Source: Vibrio furnissii CIP 102972
GTDB taxonomy: Bacteria > Pseudomonadota > Gammaproteobacteria > Enterobacterales > Vibrionaceae
Length of the DNA stretch: 64,000 nt
Assembly (NCBI RefSeq): GCF_000176175.1
Contig: NZ_ACZP01000013.1
Location: 1,257,695-1,321,694, forward strand
Reading direction: 5' to 3'
Shown here: one piece after another, positions 36,728-45,307 of the stretch
Numbering within the stretch: the stretch's first letter is position 1
Layout of the letters: every line of letters starts with the position of its first letter
The notes under the pieces: generated by a model
What the model was told of the DNA's origin: nothing
Databases searched by the model: none
What the model saw: the letters and a program-made list of their open reading frames with translations, nothing else
Made by a program: the position numbers and the translations under genes

Positions 36728-38131
36728 TTACTTTTCCTTTTCCTGCACCTTTTCATTCCAGGTTTGCAGCTTGCGGTAGATGGTGGATGGACTGACATCC
36801 AAATAGCCCGCAGCACGCGGAATATTGCCATCACAGGCCTCGATTGCTTTTTCGATCGCCTGCTTTTCTGTCATCCATAACGGGAAAATTTCATGCACCG
36901 ACACCGGCGCTGGGCTGGCTTTCGGGACATTGATGCGTGAGTCACTCAATTGGTTCAGCGGTGGCGGCAGCATTGTCAGCGCAATTTCACGCCCTTCATT
37001 AAGCACCACCACGTTGCGCAGCACGTTCTGCAGCTGGCGCACGTTCCCCGGCCATTCGTACTGTTTGAAGCGCTCTACGACATCTGGCGCCAAACGCACA
37101 AAGCCTTTGCCTTCTTCTTTCGACATGTACCCCAGTAGTGAATACGCGATTTCAATCACATCATCGCCGCGCTCACGCAAAGGGGGCAGATGCAACGGAA
37201 TCACGTACAGACGGTAATACAAGTCTTCACGAAAACGCCCTTCTTGCACTTCTTTCCAAGGGTCACGGTTGGTCGCACACACAAAACGCACGTCCACACT
37301 CTTCATTTTAGACGATCCGACTTTCTGGAAGGTCCCGGTCTGAATAAAACGCAGCAGCTTGGTTTGCAGATCCAAATCCATTTCACACAGCTCGTCCAAG
37401 AACAAGGTGCCGCCATCGGCCAGTTCTGCCGCGCCCTGACGATCCGTCGCCGCGCCAGTAAACGCACCTTTGACGTGACCGAACAACTCACTTTCAATCA
37501 GATCTTTGGGAATGGCCGCACAGTTAATAGCAATGAACGGCTTGTCGCCGCGCTTGCTGGCTGCATGGATGGCTTCGGCGCACACCTCTTTGCCGGTACC
37601 ACTTTCGCCGGTAATGAAAATACTCGCTTTACTGGTGGCCGCAGAGTCGATGGTGCGATACACCGCCAACATGGTCTGGCTGCTGCCAATGAACCCTTGG
37701 TAATTCTGATTACCCGGATTGTCGGTCTCGTTTTTGAGTTTGTTTGCCTTGCGAATGGCGTTGTTGACCGTCACACGCAAACGGTCGGCTTCGCACGGTT
37801 TGATGAGGAAATCTTGCGCGCCGTGGCGCATGGCTTCGACGGCGGTATCAATGGAGCCATGCGCCGTCATAAAAATCACCGGCACATCCGGTGAACGCTG
37901 TTTCACCGCATGCAAGACGTCCATACCCGTCATGTCCGGCAGGCGCAGATCGAGGAGGATCAGATCCGGCTCGCGATGGGCGATACTCTCGATCGCTTCA
38001 CGTCCCGTTCCGACAATGTTGATATCGATCTCGAGCGGTGTCAGGTACGAACGATACAACGCCGCAACCGACGCCGTGTCTTCGACCATCAGCAAATATT
38101 TCGCTTTATGATGAATATCATTTAATTGCAT
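36728..38131 (-). CDS. luxO: Quorum-sensing sigma-54 activator LuxO
   Basis: A 467-residue NtrC-type regulator. Receiver domain (phospho-acceptor D61 in [13 protein letters not shown]), AAA+ domain with Walker A GESGTGKE and the sigma-54 contact GAFTGA, and a C-terminal Fis-type helix-turn-helix ([17 protein letters not shown]). Phosphorylated LuxO at low cell density activates qrr genes with sigma-54. The divergent qrr1 gene and LuxO-box palindromes lie just upstream, so it likely also controls its own region. Confidence 0.97.
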   Translation of the reverse strand: MQLNDIHHKAKYLLMVEDTASVAALYRSYLTPLEIDINIVGTGREAIESIAHREPDLILLDLRLPDMTGMDVLHAVKQRSPDVPVIFMTAHGSIDTAVEAMRHGAQDFLIKPCEADRLRVTVNNAIRKANKLKNETDNPGNQNYQGFIGSSQTMLAVYRTIDSAATSKASIFITGESGTGKEVCAEAIHAASKRGDKPFIAINCAAIPKDLIESELFGHVKGAFTGAATDRQGAAELADGGTLFLDELCEMDLDLQTKLLRFIQTGTFQKVGSSKMKSVDVRFVCATNRDPWKEVQEGRFREDLYYRLYVIPLHLPPLRERGDDVIEIAYSLLGYMSKEEGKGFVRLAPDVVERFKQYEWPGNVRQLQNVLRNVVVLNEGREIALTMLPPPLNQLSDSRINVPKASPAPVSVHEIFPLWMTEKQAIEKAIEACDGNIPRAAGYLDVSPSTIYRKLQTWNEKVQEKEK

Positions 38132-38149
38132 AGCCTAGCCATTTATCGT

Positions 38150-38192
38150 TTGCATTTTGCTTAATAGTCGCATTTGAAGTTGCATTTTGCAA
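38150..38192. promoter_or_regulatory. LuxO-box palindromes between luxO and qrr1
   Basis: TTGCATTTTGCAA at 38180-38192 is a perfect match to the LuxO box TTGCAWWWTGCAA. A second copy at 38150-38162 (TTGCATTTTGCTT) matches in its left arm. They lie about 65-105 bases upstream of the qrr1 sigma-54 promoter, a usual distance for enhancer binding. Confidence 0.85.
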
Positions 38193-38255
38193 ATTCAAAG
38201 CCATATTACCGTAAAAATAATGTCAGAATTTTCTTAGAATCACACAGATACAAAC

Positions 38256-38271
38256 TGGCACAGAATATGCT
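38256..38271 (+). promoter_or_regulatory. Sigma-54 promoter of qrr1
   Basis: TGGCAC (38256-38261), five bases, then ATGCT (38267-38271) fits the -24/-12 consensus TGGCAC-N5-TTGCW with one change. The Qrr start follows about 12 bases later. Confidence 0.85.
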
Positions 38272-38281
38272 TTTATTGAAT

Positions 38282-38377
38282 TGACCCGAGAGGGTCACCT
38301 AGCCAACTGACGTTGTTAGTGAATATGATATTCACGATATAACAGCCAATAGAACCGTTTCTATTGGCTATTTTTTT
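38282..38377 (+). ncRNA. qrr1: Quorum regulatory small RNA Qrr1
   Basis: About 96 nt. It opens with the first Qrr stem (TGACCC/GGGTCA), then the highly conserved Qrr core (38291-38323, containing CCTAGCCAACTGACGTTG) that pairs with target mRNAs such as the luxR/hapR-type master regulator. A second hairpin (GTGAATA/TATTCAC) and a terminator (38344-38354 with 38359-38369, then seven T) complete it. Location divergent from luxO and the sigma-54 promoter confirm identity. Its T tract overlaps the stop codon of convergent uvrB. Confidence 0.96.
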
Positions 38378-40406
38378 AGCTGTTGACGATGAACTGCTGG
38401 CGCAATGCCTCAAGTTGGTCACGTTTTTCCGCTGCCAATTCAAACTCCAAATCCTGTGCATGTTTGTACATCTGAGCTTCGAGTTTGTTGATCTCTTTTT
38501 CCAACTGCTGTGGTGTCATAGTATCGTAGCTGGCTGACGTTTCCGCAACTTTCGCCAATGGCACAACTTTGCTGGTGCGCTGTTTACGCGATTTCGTGAT
38601 ATCTCCCAACTCCATGATATCTTTCACATTACGTTTCAATGCTTGGGGTTGAATGCCCATGGCTTCATTGTACGCTTGTTGTTTTTCACGACGGCGGTTG
38701 GTCTCATCCATCGCTTTTTTCATCGACTTGGTGATGTTGTCCGCGTACAGAATCGCTCGACCTTCCAGGTTACGTGCTGCGCGGCCGATGGTCTGAATCA
38801 ATGACCGCTCCGAACGCAAGAAACCCTCTTTATCGGCATCCAGAATCGCCACCAGCGACACTTCCGGCATATCCAGACCTTCACGCAGTAAGTTAATGCC
38901 CACTAACACGTCAAACAGCCCTAAACGGAGGTCACGAATAATTTCCACCCGCTCCACAGTATCGATGTCTGAGTGTAGGTAACGTACTTTCACATCGTGT
39001 TCATGTAGGTATTCGGTTAAATCTTCCGCCATGCGTTTGGTCAGCGTCGTCACCAGCACTCGCTCATCTTTCGCGGCGCGAATACGAATCTCAGACAACA
39101 GATCGTCAACCTGAGTCGCCACTGGGCGAACTTCCAATTCAGGGTCAAGCAAACCGGTCGGACGCACCACTTGATCGGCGATGTCGTTGCCCGATTTTTC
39201 CAACTCGTAATTGCCTGGCGTCGCCGAGACAAAAATGGTTTGCGGCGCCAATGCCTCGAACTCTTCAAATTTCAGGGGGCGGTTGTCCAGTGCCGATGGC
39301 AGACGAAAACCATATTCCACCAACGTCTCTTTCCGGGAACGGTCACCTTTATACATCGCGCCAATTTGTGGCACCGTCACGTGAGATTCATCGATCACCA
39401 ATAACCCATCGTGAGGCAGGTAATCAAATAGGGTCGGAGGCGGCTCGCCTTCCGAACGGCCACTGAGATATCGCGAGTAGTTTTCAATCCCCGAGCAGAA
39501 ACCCAGCTCGTTCATCATTTCGATATCAAACTGAGTGCGTTGCGAAATACGTTGCTCTTCCAACAGCTTATTATTGTCGAGCAAGTATTGGCGACGTGAC
39601 GCCAGCTCCACTTTGATGTGCTCGATCGCCTCAAGAATACGCTCGCGCGGGGTGACATAGTGGGTTTTAGGATAGACCGTAAAACGAGGCAAATCGCGCT
39701 GCTTAATCGCCCCCGTCAGCGGGTCAAAAATACTGATGCACTCCACTTCATCATCAAACATCTCCACGCGCACGGCATCTTGGTCTGACTCTGCCGGAAA
39801 GATGTCTATCACTTCGCCGCGTACACGGAACTGACCGCGTTCAAATGCCACATCGTTGCGTGAATACTGCAACTCCGCCAGCCGACGCAGCATGTCACGC
39901 TGATTAATCACATCACCACGGCGCAAATGCAACATCATTTTCAGATAAGAATCCGGGTCACCCAGACCATAAATCGCCGACACTGACGCCACGATAATCG
40001 CATCTTTCCGTTCTAACAGTGCTTTGGTGGCCGACAGACGCATCTGCTCAATGTGGGCGTTGACCGCCGCATCTTTCTCGATAAAGGTATCGGTAGTGGG
40101 CACATACGCTTCAGGCTGGTAATAGTCGTAATAAGAGACGAAATACTCCACCGCATTGTTCGGAAAGAAACTTTTCATCTCGCCATACAACTGGGCAGCC
40201 AAGGTTTTATTCGGTGCCAGCAAAATCGTCGGACGCTGCGCTTTCGCGATCACATTCGCTAAGGTAAATGTTTTCCCTGAACCCGTTACCCCAAGTAGCG
40301 TCTGGTGAGCCAAACCCGCATCGACACCGTCTAACAGTTGTCGAATGGCTTCGGGCTGATCACCAGAAGGTTGATACTCGGAGACCAATTCAAATGCTTT
40401 GCTCAT
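38376..40406 (-). CDS. uvrB: Excinuclease ABC subunit B
   Basis: A 676-residue DNA-damage verification helicase of nucleotide excision repair. Walker A GVTGSGKT at residues 39-46, the beta-hairpin region [12 protein letters not shown], helicase motifs (DESHV; IGRAARN) and a C-terminal UVR motif ([20 protein letters not shown]) that binds UvrC. A LexA-like box lies 17-32 bases before the start, so it is probably an SOS gene. Its stop overlaps the qrr1 T tract. Confidence 0.97.
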   Translation of the reverse strand: MSKAFELVSEYQPSGDQPEAIRQLLDGVDAGLAHQTLLGVTGSGKTFTLANVIAKAQRPTILLAPNKTLAAQLYGEMKSFFPNNAVEYFVSYYDYYQPEAYVPTTDTFIEKDAAVNAHIEQMRLSATKALLERKDAIIVASVSAIYGLGDPDSYLKMMLHLRRGDVINQRDMLRRLAELQYSRNDVAFERGQFRVRGEVIDIFPAESDQDAVRVEMFDDEVECISIFDPLTGAIKQRDLPRFTVYPKTHYVTPRERILEAIEHIKVELASRRQYLLDNNKLLEEQRISQRTQFDIEMMNELGFCSGIENYSRYLSGRSEGEPPPTLFDYLPHDGLLVIDESHVTVPQIGAMYKGDRSRKETLVEYGFRLPSALDNRPLKFEEFEALAPQTIFVSATPGNYELEKSGNDIADQVVRPTGLLDPELEVRPVATQVDDLLSEIRIRAAKDERVLVTTLTKRMAEDLTEYLHEHDVKVRYLHSDIDTVERVEIIRDLRLGLFDVLVGINLLREGLDMPEVSLVAILDADKEGFLRSERSLIQTIGRAARNLEGRAILYADNITKSMKKAMDETNRRREKQQAYNEAMGIQPQALKRNVKDIMELGDITKSRKQRTSKVVPLAKVAETSASYDTMTPQQLEKEINKLEAQMYKHAQDLEFELAAEKRDQLEALRQQFIVNS

Positions 40407-40422
40407 GTCGTCCTCATTATGC

Positions 40423-40438
40423 CTGGGTATCTATACAG
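40423..40438 (-). promoter_or_regulatory. LexA (SOS) box of uvrB
   Basis: CTGGGTATCTATACAG, read on the minus strand as CTGT-N8-CCAG, matches the SOS box CTGT-N8-ACAG with one change. It lies 17-32 bases before the uvrB start codon. Confidence 0.78.
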
Positions 40439-40725
40439 TTTATTGTCGCTTTACGTCCCCACCAAAGGCAAGCAAATATTCCGCTTGTGGCGACGAATCG
40501 ACCAATCCTCAATGCCTTCATCAACATACGGTCAGCTTGTGCTTTCGATCGCGTAAAAAATTGAAATAGTATTGGCTTCTAAAAAATGACTTTGGTATTA
40601 TTCTCAGCCCTATCTGCCGTCCGGCACCTTTTCTCCTAAAAAATAATCCACGGGTTTTCCCCAGTTTTTCTAAATTTAACCTCAATTTAACATCCATTAC
40701 CATTCAATTACTCAGTTAGATCTTC

Positions 40726-40873
40726 TGTGGATAATTAAGAAAAAACCAATAAAACCAACCCAATAGCCATAAATGGAAATCGATTGCATCGTGCAATTTA
40801 GTCACACGTGGTCTAGAAAATATAATTGCTCAAGATTCATTAACACACTTATCCACAAATTTAGTGGATAAGT
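40726..40873. promoter_or_regulatory. DnaA-box cluster, possible DARS1-like element
   Basis: Two perfect DnaA boxes (TGTGGATAA at 40726-40734 reverse; TTATCCACA at 40849-40857 forward) and a one-mismatch box (40863-40871 reverse). The last two form a perfect 10-bp inverted repeat ACTTATCCAC/GTGGATAAGT with a seven-base spacer. In E. coli, DARS1, a site that recharges DnaA with ATP, lies next to uvrB and contains oppositely oriented DnaA boxes. Function here is inferred. Confidence 0.5.
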
Positions 40874-40957
40874 AAATCAAGCGCATACCCTGTAAGGGGT
40901 ACAGAAAAGTAAAGCGTTTCGAAGAAATTTTTTTCGCCGATTTTTCAGCCGCAAAGG

Positions 40958-40986
40958 TTGACACACCAATCTCAGCTCGCTACCAT
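40958..40986 (+). promoter_or_regulatory. Promoter of tRNA-Asn
   Basis: A perfect -35 TTGACA (40958-40963), 17-base spacer, -10 TACCAT (40981-40986), then a GC-rich discriminator CCGCCCCGC, as in stable RNA promoters under stringent control. Confidence 0.78.
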
Positions 40987-41005
40987 CCGCCCCGCATTCA
41001 GCAAT

Positions 41006-41081
41006 TCCCCCTTAGTTCAGTCGGTAGAACGGCGGACTGTTAATCCGTATGTCGCAAGTTCAAGTCTTGCAGGGGGAGCCA
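41006..41081 (+). tRNA. tRNA-Asn (GTT anticodon)
   Basis: 76 nt with CCA encoded. The acceptor stem TCCCCCT pairs with AGGGGGA, the D loop holds AGTCGGTAGA, the anticodon loop is CTGTTAA (anticodon GTT), and the T loop is TTCAAGT. It is followed seven bases later by a strong terminator. Confidence 0.96.
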
Positions 41082-41087
41082 AATTCG

Positions 41088-41119
41088 AAAGCCCAGCGAA
41101 TCAATCGCTGGGCTTTTTT
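41088..41119 (+). terminator. Terminator of tRNA-Asn
   Basis: AAAGCCCAGCGA (41088-41099) with TCGCTGGGCTTT and further T residues forms a 12-bp stem with a short loop. Confidence 0.9.
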
Positions 41120-41250
41120 CGTTTTATCTCGTCGAAAATAGAGAGCATATCTCGATGACATTTTCCGCCCCTGAGTCAACCCCGGCTGAATCCCGCTGAC
41201 ACTAACCATACGGCCGTGTGCCCTGCTCTCACCTATCGCGCCTTGTCTTG

Positions 41251-41327
41251 TCATCCAGTCATCCAGTCATCCAGTCATCCAGTCATCCAGTCATCCAGTC
41301 ATCCAGTCATCCAGTCATCCAGTCATC
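41251..41327. repeat. Nine tandem copies of the octamer TCATCCAG
   Basis: Nine exact, uninterrupted copies of TCATCCAG from 41251 to 41322 plus a partial copy (TCATC). Such perfect repeats change length easily by slippage. They lie about 180 bases upstream of the pyruvate formate-lyase start. Confidence 0.95.
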
Positions 41328-41508
41328 ATTTTTTGTATAAAAACGACTATAGCCATCTGTTTTTAAAATTAATGCACAAAAATCATTTAAAAAATGAAAA
41401 GCATTCATTTTACTCATACAGATTAAATCCATACGATTTCAGTGGTTAAGAATGGTTCCGTCCACTCGTCGCCTCCATTCTATTTATCAATAACTTAGGG
41501 ATTTATTT

Positions 41509-43806
41509 ATGACTATTCCGACCACTGATATGCTCGACGCATGGGCTGGGTTTACTGCCGGTGAATGGCAGCACTCGGTCAATACCCGTGATTTCATTCA
41601 GAGCAACTACACCCCGTACGAAGGAGACGAGTCCTTCTTGGCTGATGTGAGCCACTCAACCTCAACACTCTGGAACCAAGTCCTCGAAGGCATCAAAGAA
41701 GAAAGCCGAACGCACGCGCCAATCGATTTCGATACGGATCTACCGTCAACCATCACCTCTCACGACGCCGGTTATATCAATAAAGCGCTCGAAAAAATTG
41801 TCGGCTTGCAAACCGACCAACCGCTCAAACGCGCCATCATTGCCAATGGTGGTATTCGTATGGTGAAAAAATCGTGCGAAGTGTATGGCCGTGAACTGGA
41901 TCCGACCGTTGAGAAAATCTTTACCGACTATCGCAAAACGCACAACACCGCCTGTTTCGATTTGTATACCAAAGACATTCTCGCTTGCCGTAAATCTGGC
42001 ATCATCACGGGCCTGCCCGATGCCTATGGTCGTGGCCGCATCATTGGTGACTACCGCCGCCTTGCTTTGTACGGTATCGACTTCCTAAAAGCCGACAAGA
42101 AAGCGCAGTTCGATTCCACACAAACGTTTCTTGAACACAGTGCTGATTTAGAAAAAATGTTGCGTTTGCGCGAAGAACTTGCCGACCAAATTCATGCGTT
42201 GGAAGACATTCGCCAGATGGGGCTGAAATACGGCATCGACATGTCTTTGCCAGCTAAAAACGCGCAACAAGCCATTCAGTTTACCTATTTTGGTTACCTC
42301 GCCGCCGTGAAATCACAAAATGGCGCGGCGATGTCTCTGGGACGGACATCCACATTCTTAGACGTCTATGTGGAACGCGATTTGGCGTCAGGGGTGATCA
42401 CAGAAGCACAAGCGCAAGAACTGATTGACCACTTTATTATGAAGTTGCGCATGGTGCGTTTCTTACGGACGCCAGAATATGATTCCCTTTTCTCAGGCGA
42501 TCCGATTTGGGCGACAGAAGCCATGGCGGGAATGGGCGTTGATGGCCGTACACTGGTGACAAAAACGACATTCCGTTACCTGCATACGCTGCACACCATG
42601 GGGCCTGCACCTGAACCCAACATGACGATTTTGTGGTCAGAGCAACTACCAGCGGCATTCAAACATTACGCGGCCAAGATTTCGATTGAGACCTCTTCTG
42701 TTCAATACGAAAACGACGATTTAATGCGACCTGATTTTAACAACGATGATTACGCCATCGCCTGTTGCGTCAGCCCGCAAATCGTGGGCAAGCACATGCA
42801 ATTCTTTGGCGCTCGTGCAAACCTTGCCAAAGCACTGCTGTACACCATCAACGGCGGTGTGGATGAGAAATCTAAAGCACAAGTCGCGCCAGCCACCGAG
42901 AAAATGCTAGACGCCACGTTAGATTTTGATGCAGTGATGACTCGCTTCGACAGCACATTGGATTGGCTCGCCACCCAATACGTCACCGCCTTAAACATCA
43001 TTCACTATTCCCACGACCGCTACAGCTACGAAGCCTCTCTCATGGCACTGATGGATCGCGATGTGTATCGCACCATGGCCTGTGGCATTGCCGGGCTCTC
43101 CGTTGTGGCGGACTCTCTCGCGGCCATCAAGTACGCCACCGTGACGCCGATTCGTGATGAAGAAGGTATTGCGGTCGATTTCGACATCCAAGGCGACTAT
43201 CCAAAATTTGGCAACAACGACGCACGTGTCGATGACATCGCATGCGACTTGGTGGAACGCTTTATGAAAAAAATTCAGCGGATGCACACCTATCGCGAAG
43301 CCGTTCCGACCCAATCGATACTGACCATCACGTCCAACGTCGTCTACGGTAAAAAAACCGGCAACACACCGGATGGCCGCCGTGCAGGCATGCCGTTTGG
43401 CCCCGGTGCTAACCCAATGCATGGTCGAGATGAAAAAGGCGCGGTCGCGTCATTGAGCTCGGTGGCGAAGCTGCCATTTGCTTACGCAAAAGATGGTATT
43501 TCCTACACCTTCTCCATTGTGCCCAATGCGCTTGGCAAACATGAAGCCGCGCAGAAGCAGAACTTAGCGGCATTGATGGATGGCTACTTCCACCACGAAG
43601 CCCATGGTGACGCTGCGATGGTAGAAGGCGGACAACACCTGAATGTCAACGTCATGAATCGCGAGATGCTGTTGGATGCGGTTGAACACCCAGACAAATA
43701 CCCGCAGTTAACCATCCGCGTGTCAGGGTATGCCGTGCGTTTCAACTCACTAACCCGTGAACAACAACAAGACGTCATCACTCGAACGTTCACGAACAAG
43801 CTTTAA
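41509..43806 (+). CDS. Formate acetyltransferase (pyruvate formate-lyase), stand-alone copy
   Basis: A 765-residue glycyl-radical enzyme that splits pyruvate with CoA to acetyl-CoA and formate. It aligns almost throughout with E. coli PflB. The catalytic cysteine pair lies in [18 protein letters not shown] (about residues 418-419), and the radical glycine is G740 in [11 protein letters not shown]. No activating enzyme (pflA) or formate channel (focA) gene is next to it, so it must use an activase encoded elsewhere. It lies downstream of tRNA-Asn and may be an extra paralogue of the main pflB. Confidence 0.93.
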   Translation: MTIPTTDMLDAWAGFTAGEWQHSVNTRDFIQSNYTPYEGDESFLADVSHSTSTLWNQVLEGIKEESRTHAPIDFDTDLPSTITSHDAGYINKALEKIVGLQTDQPLKRAIIANGGIRMVKKSCEVYGRELDPTVEKIFTDYRKTHNTACFDLYTKDILACRKSGIITGLPDAYGRGRIIGDYRRLALYGIDFLKADKKAQFDSTQTFLEHSADLEKMLRLREELADQIHALEDIRQMGLKYGIDMSLPAKNAQQAIQFTYFGYLAAVKSQNGAAMSLGRTSTFLDVYVERDLASGVITEAQAQELIDHFIMKLRMVRFLRTPEYDSLFSGDPIWATEAMAGMGVDGRTLVTKTTFRYLHTLHTMGPAPEPNMTILWSEQLPAAFKHYAAKISIETSSVQYENDDLMRPDFNNDDYAIACCVSPQIVGKHMQFFGARANLAKALLYTINGGVDEKSKAQVAPATEKMLDATLDFDAVMTRFDSTLDWLATQYVTALNIIHYSHDRYSYEASLMALMDRDVYRTMACGIAGLSVVADSLAAIKYATVTPIRDEEGIAVDFDIQGDYPKFGNNDARVDDIACDLVERFMKKIQRMHTYREAVPTQSILTITSNVVYGKKTGNTPDGRRAGMPFGPGANPMHGRDEKGAVASLSSVAKLPFAYAKDGISYTFSIVPNALGKHEAAQKQNLAALMDGYFHHEAHGDAAMVEGGQHLNVNVMNREMLLDAVEHPDKYPQLTIRVSGYAVRFNSLTREQQQDVITRTFTNKL

Positions 43807-44118
43807 TCGCCTGTTCGCGATCGGCCACACACATCACGGATAACAAGGCCGATCGTTAAACGCTTTGCTCGCATCCCTGTCCTACCTGGCGGATGCGAGC
43901 TTTTTTGCATTGCCACATAACCTCATCGCCACAAACAGCCCTCCAGCGCTTCCTTCAGCCCCGCTCAAATCACAATATCAACGGGTCGACATTCGACGAC
44001 GATACGCGCCAAAACCGATGTTTTTCGTCGGTGAAGCTAAAACCACACCGTTCACTGGTTGTTATTGGTGTCACAAAACACGATAATATCGGGATCGGAT
44101 TTTAAGAACGTAATAACT
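43807..44118. other. Gap between the pfl gene and rnfA
   Basis: Contains the pfl terminator, then about 210 bases that must hold the rnf promoter. Nothing else was recognised; no clear FNR or other operator was found by eye. Confidence 0.5.
43867..43906 (+). terminator. Terminator of the pyruvate formate-lyase gene
   Basis: GCTCGCATCC (43867-43876) pairs perfectly with GGATGCGAGC (43891-43900) across a 14-base loop and is followed by six T residues. Confidence 0.85.
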
Positions 44119-44700
44119 ATGACCGAATATCTTTTGTTGTTGGTCGGCACCGTGCTAGTCAACAACTTTGTACTGGTAAAGTTTCTGGGCTTGTGTCCTT
44201 TCATGGGCGTCTCAAAGAAGCTGGAAACTGCAATTGGCATGGGGTTAGCAACGACTTTCGTTCTAACGCTCGCGTCTGTGTGCGCGTATCTGGTTGAAAG
44301 CTATATCCTTCGCCCTCTCGGCATTGAATACTTGCGCACCATGAGCTTCATCCTCGTGATCGCGGTGGTCGTTCAATTCACCGAAATGGTGGTGCATAAA
44401 ACCAGCCCAACGCTGTATCGCTTACTCGGTATCTTCTTGCCCCTCATCACCACCAACTGTGCCGTGTTGGGTGTGGCGCTGCTGAACATCAACGAAAACC
44501 ACAACTTTATTCAGTCGATCATCTATGGTTTCGGCGCCGCCGTGGGCTTCTCTCTGGTTCTGATTCTCTTCGCGTCGATGCGTGAACGCATTCACGTTGC
44601 TGATGTGCCTGCGCCGTTCAAAGGCGCTTCGATTGCGATGATCACCGCAGGTCTGATGTCGCTGGCCTTTATGGGCTTTACCGGTCTGGTGAAACTGTAA
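44119..44700 (+). CDS. rnfA: Rnf complex subunit A (RsxA)
   Basis: Integral membrane subunit of 193 residues with six predicted helices, an NqrE/RnfA family member ([33 protein letters not shown]). The complex links ferredoxin and NAD to ion transport; in enterobacteria the same complex (Rsx) reduces SoxR. The ATG at 44119 gives the standard start. Its stop overlaps the rnfB start codon (TAATG). Confidence 0.96.
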   Translation: MTEYLLLLVGTVLVNNFVLVKFLGLCPFMGVSKKLETAIGMGLATTFVLTLASVCAYLVESYILRPLGIEYLRTMSFILVIAVVVQFTEMVVHKTSPTLYRLLGIFLPLITTNCAVLGVALLNINENHNFIQSIIYGFGAAVGFSLVLILFASMRERIHVADVPAPFKGASIAMITAGLMSLAFMGFTGLVKL

Positions 44701-45299
44701 TGAGTACGATTTTAATCGCCGTCCTCGTGTTGGCTGCACTGGCTGCCGTCTTTGGTGCCATACTCGGTTTCGCGTCCATTCGCTTTAAAGTGGAAGCGGA
44801 TCCCATCGTCGATCAAATTGATTCCATTTTGCCACAAACCCAATGCGGTCAGTGTGGTTACCCAGGTTGTCGCCCATACGCCGAAGCGATTGCCAATGGC
44901 GACGCCATCAATAAATGCCCGCCCGGTGGCCAAGCGACCATCGAAAAACTGGCGGATTTGATGGGCGTTGAGGTTCAAGAATCGGCGCACGATCTGGACG
45001 ACAACGTCAAAACCGTGGCCTTTATTCATGAAGACATGTGCATCGGCTGCACCAAATGTATTCAGGCCTGTCCGGTCGACGCCATTGTCGGCGGCAACAA
45101 AGCACTGCATACCGTCATTAAGGATGAATGTACCGGTTGCGATTTGTGTGTGGCACCGTGCCCGACCGACTGTATTGAAATGATTCCCGTAAAAACCACG
45201 ACGGATACCTGGAAGTGGCAAATGAACGCGATTCCTGTTGTTGATGTTACCCATTCTTCATCGGCCAATGCCGAGACTTCTCAGAAGAGTGCGAGTTAA
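44700..45299 (+). CDS. rnfB: Rnf complex iron-sulfur subunit B (RsxB)
   Basis: 199 residues. One N-terminal membrane helix (about 3-25) is followed by a four-cysteine Fe-S motif (C49, C52, C57 and a later cysteine in INKCPPGG) and two ferredoxin-type [4Fe-4S] motifs ([15 protein letters not shown] and [15 protein letters not shown]). It passes electrons from a low-potential donor toward the membrane subunits. It starts within the rnfA stop. Confidence 0.96.
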   Translation: MSTILIAVLVLAALAAVFGAILGFASIRFKVEADPIVDQIDSILPQTQCGQCGYPGCRPYAEAIANGDAINKCPPGGQATIEKLADLMGVEVQESAHDLDDNVKTVAFIHEDMCIGCTKCIQACPVDAIVGGNKALHTVIKDECTGCDLCVAPCPTDCIEMIPVKTTTDTWKWQMNAIPVVDVTHSSSANAETSQKSAS

Positions 45300-45307
45300 G
45301 GACTGGT

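Larger units (their letters stand above)
40407..41005. other. 600-base gap between uvrB and tRNA-Asn
   Basis: AT-rich, with no credible protein gene. It holds the uvrB SOS box, a set of DnaA-box sequences (40726-40734, 40849-40857, 40863-40871), a small TACCC/GGGTA hairpin near 40886-40902, and the tRNA promoter. Confidence 0.6.
41082..41508. other. Gap between tRNA-Asn and the pyruvate formate-lyase gene
   Basis: After the tRNA terminator comes a run of nine octamer repeats (41251-41322) and then an AT-rich segment with a perfect inverted repeat AAAATGAA/TTCATTTT (41392-41412, five-base spacer). No protein gene was seen; a short frame through the repeats is a by-product of them. Confidence 0.6.

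Noticed and set aside
41251..41330. CRISPR array
   Set aside because: The repeats are 8 bases and directly adjoining with no spacers; they are a simple tandem repeat.
41216..41449. A 77-codon frame across the octamer repeats encoding HPVIQSSS repeats
   Set aside because: The repetitive peptide is a by-product of the TCATCCAG repeats; the start has no ribosome-binding site and the unit is not a multiple of three.
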